NCBI GenBank assembly: GCA_022419385.1
Contig: JAJUBI010000004.1
Span: 2,895,286 to 2,959,285 of the forward strand
DNA: 64,000 bases
From: Paraconiothyrium sp. Pb-2020
Taxonomy: Eukaryota > Ascomycota > Dothideomycetes > Pleosporales > Didymosphaeriaceae
Direction of reading: 5' to 3'
Shown here: in pieces, positions 23,562-34,223 of the stretch
How positions within the stretch are numbered: position 1 is the stretch's first letter
Layout of the letters: the number at the start of each line of letters is the position of its first letter
Position numbers and translations under genes: made by a program
Notes under the pieces: generated by a model
Databases searched by the model: none
Told to the model about the DNA's origin: nothing
What the model saw: only the letters and a program-made list of their open reading frames with translations

Positions 23562-24271
23562 CCCTGCGATCCGTGCTGGCACTGCCGATTCTGAAGTCAC
23601 ACGCAATCAAGCAGGCACTTAGCAAGCAAGCAATGTATAGGTAAGCAAGATTGGAAAGTTGCGGCAAGCTGGGATCCTGATAGTGAACTATGCCGTCTAG
23701 GAAAGAAAGAAACATGGCGAAGGCTTGGAAGTAAAGCTTAAAACATGAATCATATGTAGTGCCGTTAATTGACGATGATCGCGAAGTGACGAAGGGATGT
23801 GGCCCAGTCAAGTCCCAACAAGGTGACGTCGGCGGGGCTAAGCGGAGCTAGATAAGCTTTGCGGCACGAGGGCGGACCAGGAACATGGTGTCTTAAGTCT
23901 TGTTTATTTGAGGAACATGGACAGATCGATGTTTACGATTCGGACATGATCGTTCTCAAGTTCATCTTGCGTCGTTCTTCTTTCACATCCACGGTCCGGG
24001 AGGCCGAGGAGTATCTTCACATGCTTTCAGAAATCTCAGAGCTAAATCACTCGAAATTTCCAATGAGTAACAAAGAACAGGCTGATACATATTCATGAGA
24101 AGCCCAGAACGGAGTCGTCATGGCCAAGCCCAGGAGACACAGTCACGTTGTTTGGACGAATTGCGCTAGCCGCATTGGGAAATAGGCGACAGCTTCTCCA
24201 GCAGGCGCGACGATCAACTGAGTTCCACACCACGCCGCAGCCCACCACGATTCTCGCCCTTCACCGCAATC
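23562..24271. other. Divergent intergenic region
   Basis: This 710-base stretch separates the starts of the 6PGDH-like gene and the Y14 gene. Short ORFs lack family motifs. No regulatory element was identified with confidence. Confidence 0.4.
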
Positions 24272-24802
24272 ATGGCCGACACCGAAATGGACATTGACCA
24301 GCCCGAGCGCACCTCCGCCGACCCTAAAGCCAGTGACGCCAGTGACGCCAGCACCGCAGCAGGCGCAACCGCCGTCCGCTCCATCGAAGGCTGGATCATC
24401 ATCGTCACCAACATACATGAGGAAGCTACTGAGGAGGACCTGCAAGACATGTTCGGCGAGTACGGCACTATCAAGAATCTGCACTTGAATCTGGACAGGC
24501 GGACGGGTTACGTCAAGGTGCGCAATGCGCGTTGATTTGGAAACGGACAGCTGGTGACAAAATTCTAGGGCTACGTTCTAATCGAATACCCCACACTCGA
24601 CGAAGCTAAGGCCGCTGTGAAAGATGGGAACGGTCTGGAGCTCCTCGAGCAGAAGGTCGTTGTGGATTACGCCTTCGTTAGGCCACCGCCTCCGAACAAG
24701 GGCCGTGGACGTGACCAAGGACGTGACGATAGGAGAGGCAGTGCCCGCGGAAAAGGAAGGAGCAGGAGTCCAGGTAAAGACGGCGATGACATGGAGGACT
24801 GA
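24272..24802 (+). CDS. RBM8A: RNA-binding protein 8A / Y14, exon junction complex
   Basis: Two exons: 24272-24517 and 24569-24802 (intron 51 nt); 159 residues. After a short acidic N-terminus comes GWIIIVTNIHEEATEEDLQD (RNP2), FGEYGTIKNLHLNLDRRTGY, then GYVLIEYPTLDEAKAAV (RNP1) with the intron inside the RRM. The C-terminus is rich in Arg, Gly and Ser (RGRDQGRDDRRG) as in other Y14 proteins. Y14 pairs with Mago in the exon junction complex deposited upstream of spliced junctions, where it affects mRNA export, localisation and decay. Length and domain order are normal. Confidence 0.93.
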
Positions 24803-26064
24803 GCACAGTATATGAGATAGGCATGAAAGGCTGCGGATGCGACGAACGGAAGAACGCCAAAGCATGATCAGTAAGAATATGCGCATGGCGAAGAAGTCAC
24901 GACAATTGGGCGTTTGGCTACACAACGAATTATGGCATCTCAAAGATGAATCGAGCTCACCGGCCTGCCTCTCCAGGCAGGTTGGTCTTCTTCTCACAAT
25001 TGGTAATCATTCCTATGTTGTCTTTCTTGCGACCGCGCTGACGCATGCCTAGACTTTGCGTGAATGTGACAAACCTCCAGCAAACAAAGGAAATCCGTGA
25101 CTTTGAGAGAAAGACAGTAGCGATGGCTGTAACTTGAGCCAGCTATGCCTGATGCAGGGTCATTTGTAGAAGTGCACCTCCGGTTATAACACCAAAGGCT
25201 CGGATATTAGACAGGAGCATAGTGCGGGAGCCTCAAGAGTACTTTGTTTACCATTACATCGCTCCAAACAGAAATACAACAAGGCCAAATCGTCCATCCG
25301 AGCGTAGCTAAGCACAAGCAGAACCCTGATCACGTTTAGCCTTTGGTCCAGCCCATGATGCCCTTAACCTCGTTGCTGTTGATGTACCTGCGATACCTGG
25401 TACAGCCGCTTCGTCGGAGTCTTTCCCTCGTATAGTGCCGGCAAAGCACGTTTGGCATCGCACTTTGAACTTCTTTCAAAGCATGTCCTCCACGCAGCGC
25501 TCCTGATCCAAATTCGCGCCAGCAAACAGGGCAATCCATACGATCAGGCGGGAGTTCTCCACGGATTGGCGCGTTGTCGTATTGAGAGCGATGTTGGGGG
25601 ACGTGATAGTTGTAGCTGAAGGCTCATCGTAACATACGCACTGCTTGTTGATGATGTCTCCGGGCATTGAAGTGCAGCTACAAAAGACAAAATGGTGAGT
25701 TAAGAATGAGTATTGATCGTCTAAGCCTTTCCAGCATCTATACCGTTCCTAGGGTTAGTGTGTCTAGGTAGCTTACATCACTCAATGTTTCGCAGTTACA
25801 TGCTGTATTGATTAGAGGTTTCCAAATCCATGCATGTCTACAGCCAAGGTTACAGTAAGTGTCGGCATCCATCTAGCACATAAGAGTAATTACAACATAA
25901 TGCATGATTCTGCAATAGATGCATTCTATTTTTTGTAAAGAATGGATTTGTGAATGGACAAGGTACCACGCACGGTCGTCGAACGTAACCTCGGCTACCG
26001 CCATTGACGAGCGTCTCGTGTTTCTCATTTTTATCTGCGTTTACCTCATGATACGACTCCAAGG
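24803..26064. other. Intergenic region without supported gene
   Basis: About 1.26 kb downstream of RBM8A and downstream of the small secreted protein gene. Two short minus-strand ORFs near 25336-25667 were looked at and not accepted. No repeat or RNA gene was recognised. Confidence 0.4.
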
Positions 26065-26432
26065 TTACGAACATGGCGGAGGAAACAGCCTTGAGATGGC
26101 GTCGTGGATGTATGCCGCGTGGCAGCCAGGACAGCGACACAACTGCCGTGATGTTCAGCTCGTCCTACCCTAGGATATCTTTCTAATCTACGAACCTTCG
26201 AAGCACCCGGCAGATCGCTCATGCCTCCTGGATAGTCGACACATGCTGCCATCTGCGCGGCCGTCCCGTTACGCGACGCATTCTGCGACAAACAGAGCGA
26301 AGAGTTAATGACGTCGAAGCACGCGTATTCGGTATCCGTAGGGCACGGGTTCGTGGCTTGTAAAGAGGCAGGAAGAGCGTACACGCCCGCGACAGACGCG
26401 TATATCGCGAAGATGATGTTGTGCTGGTGCAT
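26065..26432 (-). CDS. Small secreted cysteine-rich protein (eight Cys)
   Basis: Two exons: 26432-26196 and 26142-26065 (intron 53 nt, donor GTTCGT); 104 residues. The ATG at 26432 opens a signal peptide (MHQHNIIFAIYASVAGVYAL). The mature part of about 84 residues has cysteines at 30, 38, 47, 64, 81, 83, 86 and 103, an even number suited to four disulphides, with a C-x-C-x2-C cluster (CRCPGC) coded by exon 2. Two NxS/T sites lie between Cys38 and Cys64 (NSS, NAS/NGT). The spacing does not fit CFEM or hydrophobin patterns. Size, signal peptide and cysteine count fit a candidate effector or wall protein. No family was recognised. The second exon is inferred from frame and splice sites. Confidence 0.65.
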
Positions 26433-27131
26433 TGTGAGTGATCCAAATATCTTTTGTTCGGACGCAGAGGTTGTGGACGGATGATATTTGGTCCACAGGC
26501 GTATAGAGCGCATGGCTGCAGGCACCTTCCCAGGTTTGCTTGCACTGTGCTCAGTCTACCTCCTGCATATCCATCTTCGATATGAAAATAGCCGTGTATT
26601 GCCTCACGATCCCACACGCCCAGCACGTGTGGCGGGAAGCTCATTACCGGGACTATTGAGCCGCCACTTTTCATGTGGAGCGCCAAGGTGGGGAGCACCC
26701 AGACTGCTGTGCTCCAAGCCCCAACGCAGGCTACGGAAGTGCTCAGCAATACAAGCAGATGGAGACATATTAAGTCAGGCAGCACTAATTCGACATTGGT
26801 CCTGCGAACAATCAAGGAATCGACGAGGGTGGATGGCGGTGCGCCCGGTACAACGCTTGTTGAGATATCTCAATTCACTATATCGAGCTGCGGGTTCCAT
26901 TCTTCCGTTATCAACTGTGAAGGAAATCCTATATGCAGTTGCTTGGTATTATCAGAATTCGGATGTTCTGCACTTGTACCGCCAAAAGTATTGCCGAAGA
27001 AACATTGCGCAGCTCTGCTAGGCTCGACCGTCCATGATCTTTGACCTCTCAATTATCTCCACATAGCTACTTCAGACGTTCATCACGGTCAAACATTTTC
27101 GACCCCCTAACAAGCTTGTAGTGCCTTTGCG
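26433..27131. other. Divergent intergenic region
   Basis: These 699 bases lie between the starts of the cysteine-rich protein gene and the DUF1996 gene. Overlapping ORFs here look like chance. No clear TATA element was found close to either start. Confidence 0.4.
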
Positions 27132-28722
27132 ATGCGTTGGACCACATCTCCTCTTACTGTTCTGGCGCTGGCGAGCCCAATCTCCGCCTTAATTCGGTTC
27201 CAATGCTCCCAGCTTGTCGTCGAGCGACTTGATCCTCTGGTGACACCAGGACAAGTCCCATCGCCTCACGTGCATCAAATTGTTGGAGGCAACTCTTTCA
27301 ACGCGACCATGGCGCCCTCAAAGGACATGCCTGGAGAAAGCACATGCACAACCTGCCAGTTCTCCGAAGATTTCAGGTATCAGGCACTGCTTTTAAGACA
27401 GCTACCGAGAAACACTGACATAGTTTAGCAACTACTGGACCGCTATACTGTATTTCCGAGCCCGCAACGGAACCTACAAGCGGGTACCACAACGCAGCAA
27501 TGCTGGCTTCGACGGCACTACAGGTGGCGGAATGACGGTCTACTGTACGCGATGTCTGGGGACAAAGCGGGTGTTCGGGTGGGCCGATTGAGTAAAGAAT
27601 CCAGGCCTTACAGCTCTAAGTCTGACATCTTCAGACATTGGTAGCTCGCTAGGACACCTACTTTACCCACTTCCCGATCTGTAACATGACACTGACTTTG
27701 TACCTCGCTCTTTAGACATGACCGACCCGCTTTACAACTCTCAGCCGAAGTCCAAGGTCACAGCCTTCAAACCAGTAAGTCTATCTCAACCATGGCCAGC
27801 GAGTTCAATGGAAGCGTGATCAAAGGAAGTAGTATTTGCTAATCTTCGCGATAGGGCTTCCGAATGTTCGTCGGCGACATCAACGCAAGGACCAAGGAAG
27901 ATGCCGCTCGCTTCCGACAGCTCACATACACCTGCATGACAGATGCCGGCTCTCGTGAGCACGAAGTTGTACATTTCCCACAGAAGCCCTGCAGCTACGG
28001 CATCATGACGTCAACAAGATTTCCAACTTGTTGGGATGGAAAGAATTTGGACTCTCCCGATCATATGGCACACATGAGGCAGGTATCTCCCATGAAGAGA
28101 ACTTAGGTTACTAAACGATGTTAGCTACCCCGAGAGCGGGACATTCGAGTCGGCCGGCCCATGCCCTGCTACACACCCCGTCCGAACTTCGCAAGTGATG
28201 TACGAAAAAATCCTTGTATTTCTTGTGATCCAATCACTCACAGCGCGAACAGGTTCGAAGTCATTTGGGATACGTCAAAGTTCAACGATCCCGCCGACTG
28301 GCCTGAAGACGGCTCACAGCCATTCGTGTGGTCTTTCGGAGATCCTACCGGCTACGCAAACCATGCCGACTGTTAGTAATCTCTTGATCGTTGCGTATAT
28401 AAGCTCAAATAAAGCAGATGTCTTCGGCTGGAAAGACCAATCACTACAGAATATCCTGGTACGAAACTACTGAGATCCAGGCATGTCTGTTCTTTGGTTG
28501 GCTGACTACAATGCAGGACACGAGCTGCTATGCAACAAGCTGCGGAGGGAAGCAACAATCCATTGCCGACATGAACAAATGCGCCGGCATGAAGAAGACT
28601 GTTGACGAGAATATCGGTGAAGATAGCTGTGAGTATAATATCCTGCGGGAGAGTCTCAGCACTAATAGAAACAAGGGTTGACTGAGCTTCCGGGGGGGCA
28701 TCCTGCTGAGCCACCCAGCTAA
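27132..28722 (+). CDS. Secreted DUF1996 protein
   Basis: Nine exons: 27132-27376, 27429-27544, 27716-27774, 27855-28078, 28125-28199, 28253-28371, 28418-28458, 28517-28628, 28676-28722; 345 residues. A signal peptide (MRWTTSPLTVLALASPISAL) is followed by DUF1996 hallmarks in order: DPLVTPGQVPSPHVHQIVGG, STCTTCQFSEDFSNYW, ARNGTYKRVPQ, SKVTAFKPGFRMFVG, RFPTCWDGKNLDSPDHMAHM, GTFESAGPCPATHP, DGSQPFVWSFGDPTGYANHA, then a cysteine-rich end. Cysteines pair plausibly for an extracellular protein. Function of the family is unknown; it occurs in secreted, sometimes wall-binding proteins. Intron 4 (28079-28124) only keeps the family frame if it uses a GC donor; it has a consensus TACTAAAC branch site. 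Intron density is high for this window. Confidence 0.85.
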
Positions 28723-30487
28723 ACGAGTAATCATTTGTCGTCAAGCTTCGTATGAAGAGAGGCAAGAAGACATGTAACACAGAAGTAAGCTGTAGCCCTG
28801 AGCAATGTCATCGGGAAGTTAAATGCGAGCTTCTGTTCGATAGGCAATGTGACGACTTCTTCACCCATCACCCTGAGCACATGCCCATTGCTTCCATAAC
28901 CCTGTATCCATCGTCATAGGCCACCTTGTCCACTTCCCTTCCCTTAGCGCAAATGTATCGACCTTAAACTATGAACTATTCCGAGGCTATGCACGTATGC
29001 GACTTCCGTCCTGAGTGTTTCTATAATGGCGTCGATCTGAGATTCAGACGCAGACCATTCCTGCGAGGCGAGTTGAGACAGGTCTAGAGACGGGATAAAT
29101 GATAGCGCTTCGACCCTCGTAAATGTGCGCTAATCTCTCTCGGCGGGCGCATTCGTTTACCCCAATGGGGATTGCCGTGTGCTACTAGGAGGATGTGGGG
29201 TATAGCATTTCTTGTGGCCATCAAACAGAACTCGCAGGTTCGCATATCATTTACCATAGGTTGTACAGAAAGCAATACGCTAGTATCAAGGGTGAGGCTG
29301 AGCGTGAGTGTCTGTAGCATACCTAGGTACGAGGTGCTGAAGCAGGACGGCCAGATGTGAATGGTTATGCTATGAAATCAAAAATTGGTGGTTGTTTGAC
29401 AGTATATATATGGAAACACGTATCTCCTCTCACAGTTGAGCACGCGCCGCAAGGCTGTCAAACATATAACGAATGGACTGTAGCTTGATTATGCTATTTC
29501 GCAGGCTTGACGAGCTGTGGCTTCAAAAGTGCAAATGTCATCTACATGCTACGTGAGATAAGCATATGGAGGGCTGTGTATTCGTGCGACCGCGCCAGGG
29601 CGTTAATTTCGTTACGCCTTGTTATTCTAGGTGGCATTTACGAGCAGACCTTGTCTCTAGTGTACGGTTCAGAAACGTAGAGCAACTACGCGGTGTCAGC
29701 CATGCACAGCCTCTCGTGCGACACCACCGCCCAGATCCTTTGCTGCGTTGATCAATGTTGATCTTAAGTAAAGGGGCCCACTCTCCCCAGACATATATTG
29801 CATCTGTTCTCCAAGCTTCTCCATCACCATCGTTCGTTCTCACGAAAGCAGCCGGCAAATTCGGTAGATACACTAAGCGACGACTACCGCAACGAGTTGC
29901 CCTTGCGAGACCCGCGTAGGCATACCGCGCGTCGAACACCATGTATCGGGCTAGCCGGCTTCCCCAATGGCACCTCTTTGCGAGTTGTGTAACGCAACGC
30001 CCAATGATGTCGTTGGCCTCGTTTGCGCTCGTTGATTCGAACTGCTCCTTCATGACTACATATTGTGTTCCAACCCACAAGCTTGTGTCTTTCTCCCGTC
30101 TTATCTATGAAACACCACAAAAATGCACACATGATGAGTGCAGGTAAGAAGGTCCATCAATCATTAATGTCAAGTAGAAACCCTAAGACTACGTATGTAT
30201 AATGAGAACTGATCCGACTGCCAGTTTGTAACAAGACCATCCTGAATGGGTATCCAGTTCTGAAAAGAAGACAAGTATTAGGTGCGAATCGTATCATATG
30301 CGCGCTGTCCATATCAACGGCAGCTTGTATGCAACGCCATCAATAATGCGACGCTCTTCCGCAACGATCATATACAAACAGCCTCCCCCCCCTCTTAGCA
30401 ACTACATCCACTGGAACCGATTCTCTCGCGAGAACTGTGAGCTATACAAAACAAAAATAGAACAGTTAGTCACAGGAGTAAGAGGAA
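28723..30487. other. Intergenic region without supported gene
   Basis: About 1.77 kb between the ends of two convergent genes (DUF1996 and PAP2). AT-rich patches occur near 29400. ORFs up to about 150 codons on the minus strand (29622-30080) have no recognisable motif. Confidence 0.4.
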
Positions 30488-31892
30488 TTAGTTGAACAGC
30501 GCCCCCTTCCTCCTTACTGTCACGCGGTTGCACGTGTCTTCCTCCTCCTCCTCTCCATCAAGCAACACTGTCCGCCGCTCCGGTTTATGGATCCGCACAC
30601 ACCACAGGAAGTAGTCCTCCACGGGGAGCAGATTCAAGAGTACGCGATTTCCAGTCCACGCCATGCCGCAGACGCACGCGCCCGCAACAGCGTCTAGAAT
30701 GAAGTGGTTCGCCGTTGCGATGATGGCAATGAGAATAATAGTAGGGTAAGCGATACCAATGACAAGACACGCGAATCGGCGAGGCGACGGCATGCGAATG
30801 CGCAAACGGACTAGTGGGATAGCGAAAGAACGTGAGCGGCGGTGCTGCGGTGCAAGCGGGATGGAGCAAATGGTCAGGCCGATAAGGAGGGAGTACCCAA
30901 AGTGCAGCGAGGGCATAGCGGCATACTGGTTGCAAAATTTATTCTGCGTCCAGACGCTGCTTTCACCCTCGGCGCCGTGGACGGTGTCGACAAAACCGAA
31001 GCTGCGGGCTTCTTTGCCGACAGAGCCAGGGACGGTGGGATCGGAGAGGAGGCGCGGCGGCATGCACGGCCAGAGGGTGAAGACGATAAAGGCGAGGAGG
31101 TTGCAGACGGCCATGGTGCGGCGGCGGGCGGCGTAGAGGCGAGGGCCGGCGGGTGAACCGTCTGCTTCGCCGAGAGGCTTATTGGGAAGTGGAAGGTCGA
31201 GGCGGTTGCGGGTTGTGGTATAGTAGAAGAGCCAGACGAGGAATAAGATGGTGCCTGGGATGTGGATGAAGGAGTAGATGCGGTTCGTCCACTGCATGAG
31301 GAAGGGATGCTGCAGGAACCAATGCTGGATATCGAGTTCATGGAAGATATGGAAGCGCTGCTCCAGATGAATGAGGGTCAGGGCATGTTGGCGGGCTACA
31401 TCGACAGTCTCCTCTACGAGAGTAAGAGCGGTAAAAGCACGCCCAAGCTGGTATACCTGCAAAAAGTAAGCAGACAGATATTGGTGGCCTCGAAGACAGG
31501 CTTACCCAGTAGATCAACGCCCAATACCACGCCTCGACGAGAAAAGGGAACTTCTGAAGCAACCGACTCAGGAAGTACCCTTCAAACCTCCGCGAATTGG
31601 GCGACACCACTTCGGTCCGGAAGCCGAGCAGCCGTATCTCGCGTTTCCTCCAGTGTGGTACTTGGTCGGTGAGCAACGACGGCGAAGATGCTCGGTAGCC
31701 ATCAAGCAGCGATGCGCTGGAACGTGGGCTGGAGCGGCCAGATTCGACAGAGCTGTCGGGCGACGTCGATCGGGAGCTCGAGTGGTTTCTACGACGGTCG
31801 AACATGCGGTACTTTGTGTTTCGGTTGACCCATGTGCCGCCGAACAGCAAGGTCACGACGACCAGCGGCTCCATAAACGCCCCAACACCCAT
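30488..31892 (-). CDS. PAP2/Aur1-like integral membrane phosphatase
   Basis: Two exons: 31892-31506 and 31456-30488 (intron 49 nt); 451 residues. The start ATG 31892 gives MGVGAFMEPLVVVTLLFGGT, a first membrane segment; upstream in-frame codons lack ATG. A Ser-rich cytosolic loop follows, then several hydrophobic stretches (near FLVEAWYWALIYWV, YSFIHIPGTILFLVWLFYY, MAVCNLLAFIVFTLWP). The PAP2-type motifs are NQYAAMPSLHFGYSLLIG and ANHFILDAVAG (His and Asp of the C3 motif). This matches the PAP2/inositolphosphotransferase Aur1-Ipt1 superfamily, which hydrolyses or transfers lipid phosphates at endomembranes. Whether it is an IPC synthase or a lipid phosphate phosphatase is not decidable. An acidic Glu run ends the protein. 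Confidence 0.83.
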
Positions 31893-33234
31893 GATGAAGA
31901 TGTGCGAGAGTGAAGAGCCGGGAGCGGTCGGAGAGAGAGGGAGGTCCTTCTTGCGCACGCGAGCTTGAGAGGCACCCAGAGTATGCGGTGGCAGGTGCTG
32001 CAACGGTTGTGGGTGGGGTAAACAAGGGTAGCTATATCCTAGCCGGTGTCAAGGCAGTGGTGTAGTCTCTCTGGAGCCCTCTTTCAGGAACCACCACGCA
32101 GGATGCTGTTATGGTAGGAGGAAAAGGAATCAGGCAAGAAAGACAAGACTAGAAGCGCACGAGGTGGAGACGCAAGGGATTAGTCTAGCATATGCTGGCT
32201 GGCAACGGGTCTTCGCATCTTGGTGCTCGATGTCGGAACACACGGGAAGGCGAGCACTAGGGCAGCGGCGGTTGGCCAGCGGCGATGCGGCAGGCGTCTT
32301 GGGCCGAACACGCGAAGGTTTGGTCGGTCCCTTTGCACCAAAAGCGTCATGGCTAACTCATTTTCACCGCATCATGACCATTCCACAGCGTGTACCACGG
32401 CATTGTGCCCTGGTCATCGCCCGCAGACGATGCTTCCAAAACCATACAGGCAAAGGAAGGGCAGAGATAGCCGGTCAGCGGCACGTACTGTCGCGGACTA
32501 AGATTTCTGAACACTGGAAGACTGGGATGGTGAATGGACGGTGGCACGAGCACGCGGACGACGTTGCGGCTGCAAGAGGTCTTGCGACACCTTGCCACGA
32601 GCGGTCTAGGTCCCGCCTCACCCGAACATGCACGTCGCCTCATCGGCAAGCCACAGCGCCGGCGACCCGAGCCAGTCGTGCAACACGCGGCCCCCTCATA
32701 CAAATCGCGCTCCTTCAGAGCCAATGCAATACATCATCTACTCATATGCACAGGAACATATCAGCATTCGAGCTTCGTCACGGTGCACCAGAGTCTTCTC
32801 CTGGGAACAAAGTGTATGTGATTCGAGCAGTGATTATACAAACGAGGTCCCTGAGAAGGGTGGTATGGCATCCATGTCTTCCCGTGAGAACGCCGAAAGC
32901 AGACTACTATTACAGCGCGCAGCCTCCCACGCTATGCATTATGCCATGAGGGACGCTGCTCGAGAGCGAACAGGCCAAGATAACGTGAACAAAGAAAAGG
33001 CGCCCGCCATGAAGTTGCAAGAGTACTCCTTGTCCCGTCTTTCCAGGGCCCACCCGCAAACGCCGTGCTGCCAGATACAGAGGAAGAGGTGGTGACGAAC
33101 CGGGCGAATACATACAGAAAATGCAGTATGGACAGACAAATAATTGTACAAAAAAGAAATGCTGACGTTCCTGTTGATTCGCAGTGAATGGTCATGGTGA
33201 TGGGCAGACGTGGGCATGCTCTCGGCTTGTGAGC
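31893..33234. other. Intergenic region without supported gene
   Basis: About 1.34 kb upstream of the PAP2 gene and downstream of cdc14. A 261-codon plus-strand ORF (32164-32949) overlaps others and shows no domain; it was not accepted. Confidence 0.4.
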
Positions 33235-34223
33235 CTAACGCGCCGCCACACTCGTGAACGGCGCGCTCTCTTGCAGGTCTTGTACAAGTCCTTCGACGTT
33301 GTTCAGGTACCTGCTCAACTCGTACTGCTTTTCCTGTTGCGTACGGATGCTCTTCTTCGTGTTGCCTCCACCTTCGTCGCCGTGGACAGTACTACTCCGC
33401 CTCTCGAATACGCCGACTAGCTTGCTTGGACTTCGCGTGTTTGGCGCACTAGCGGGCTGTACGGGAGCTTCTGGCATGAGGTAGAAGTAGAGAAACTCCA
33501 GCAGCTTGACTTTGACTTGCTGCGTGGTATCCTCATCCTTGAACAGGGTCGTCACGGTGAGCAGACCGTCCATCTGCTCGAAGATTCGTGTGTTCTGGGG
33601 CGTAGCTAGCAATGCTGTGACGAGAACAAGGAGAGCCGCAGATTGGATCGCCGGGCAATTGAAAGGGTCGAGGAGGTCTAGCAGCAGGTTCATCTTGTTT
33701 TCGCGACCGAAGATGGTCCGCGACGGAGGATGCAGAAGGAGCAGCCCTTGCAGGTTGGAGAGCGAAGAGAGGATCAGGAGATCATTTTGCCCGTCTGAGC
33801 GCAAGCTGTCAGCGTCGTCACAGTGTATGTGGTGGAGAGGAGTACCCTTACTGCTTGTCATGCCCAACAGTCGCTCGAGGCAGTCTGCGACGCGCAATGC
33901 AACTACGCTTTTGTATCAGCTGATGTGTATACCAAGCGCTAGTGACGCTCACCATTCCACTCGAAGCCCTCCTGTAACCGGAAGAACTCCCTGAATGCCG
34001 GGTCTTCTGACAATTGTCCCAACTTTTTGGGTGTTGGCTGCGGTTGTTCGCCGAGATTTATTGCAGATTGGTTCCGTCGATGGCCTGGTTTGGATGGTGT
34101 GGACTTGCCGCTCGACAGGCAGATCTGGGCCAGCATGCCCTCAATCTGCCGCAGCCCCTTCCGTATCTTCTGCGCTTCCTTCGACGCAATGTTGTCGAAG
34201 GCGAGGGACAGCAACGCCTCCAT
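33235..34223 (-). CDS. cdc14: Septation initiation protein Cdc14 (SIN component)
   Basis: Three exons: 34223-33953, 33902-33852, 33794-33235 (introns 50 and 57 nt); 293 residues. The ATG at 34223 gives MEALLSLAFDNIASKEAQKI. Conserved blocks are RKGLRQIEGMLAQICL, DPAFREFFRLQEGFEWN, LRVADCLERLLG, NLQGLLLLHPPSRTIFGRE, MNLLLDLLDPFNCPAIQSA and KVKLLEFLYFYLMPE. This is the S. pombe type Cdc14 (Sid1 kinase partner), not the Cdc14 phosphatase. It acts at the spindle pole body in the septation initiation network. The second intron is stop-free and a multiple of three, so retention would insert 19 residues; the spliced form better fits the family. Confidence 0.87.

Noticed and set aside
25336..25667. 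Two overlapping short minus-strand ORFs, one with CPVCWREFG
   Set aside because: A single CxxC is not enough, and no introns of usable size join the two frames.
29622..30080. 152-codon minus-strand ORF
   Set aside because: No motif, membrane segment or signal peptide, and no matching neighbours or splice structure.
30759..31156. Plus-strand ORFs across the PAP2 gene
   Set aside because: They are antisense to a well-supported coding region and have no independent signals.
32164..32949. 261-codon plus-strand ORF
   Set aside because: Composition is irregular, no domain or signal is visible, and other frames are also partly open.
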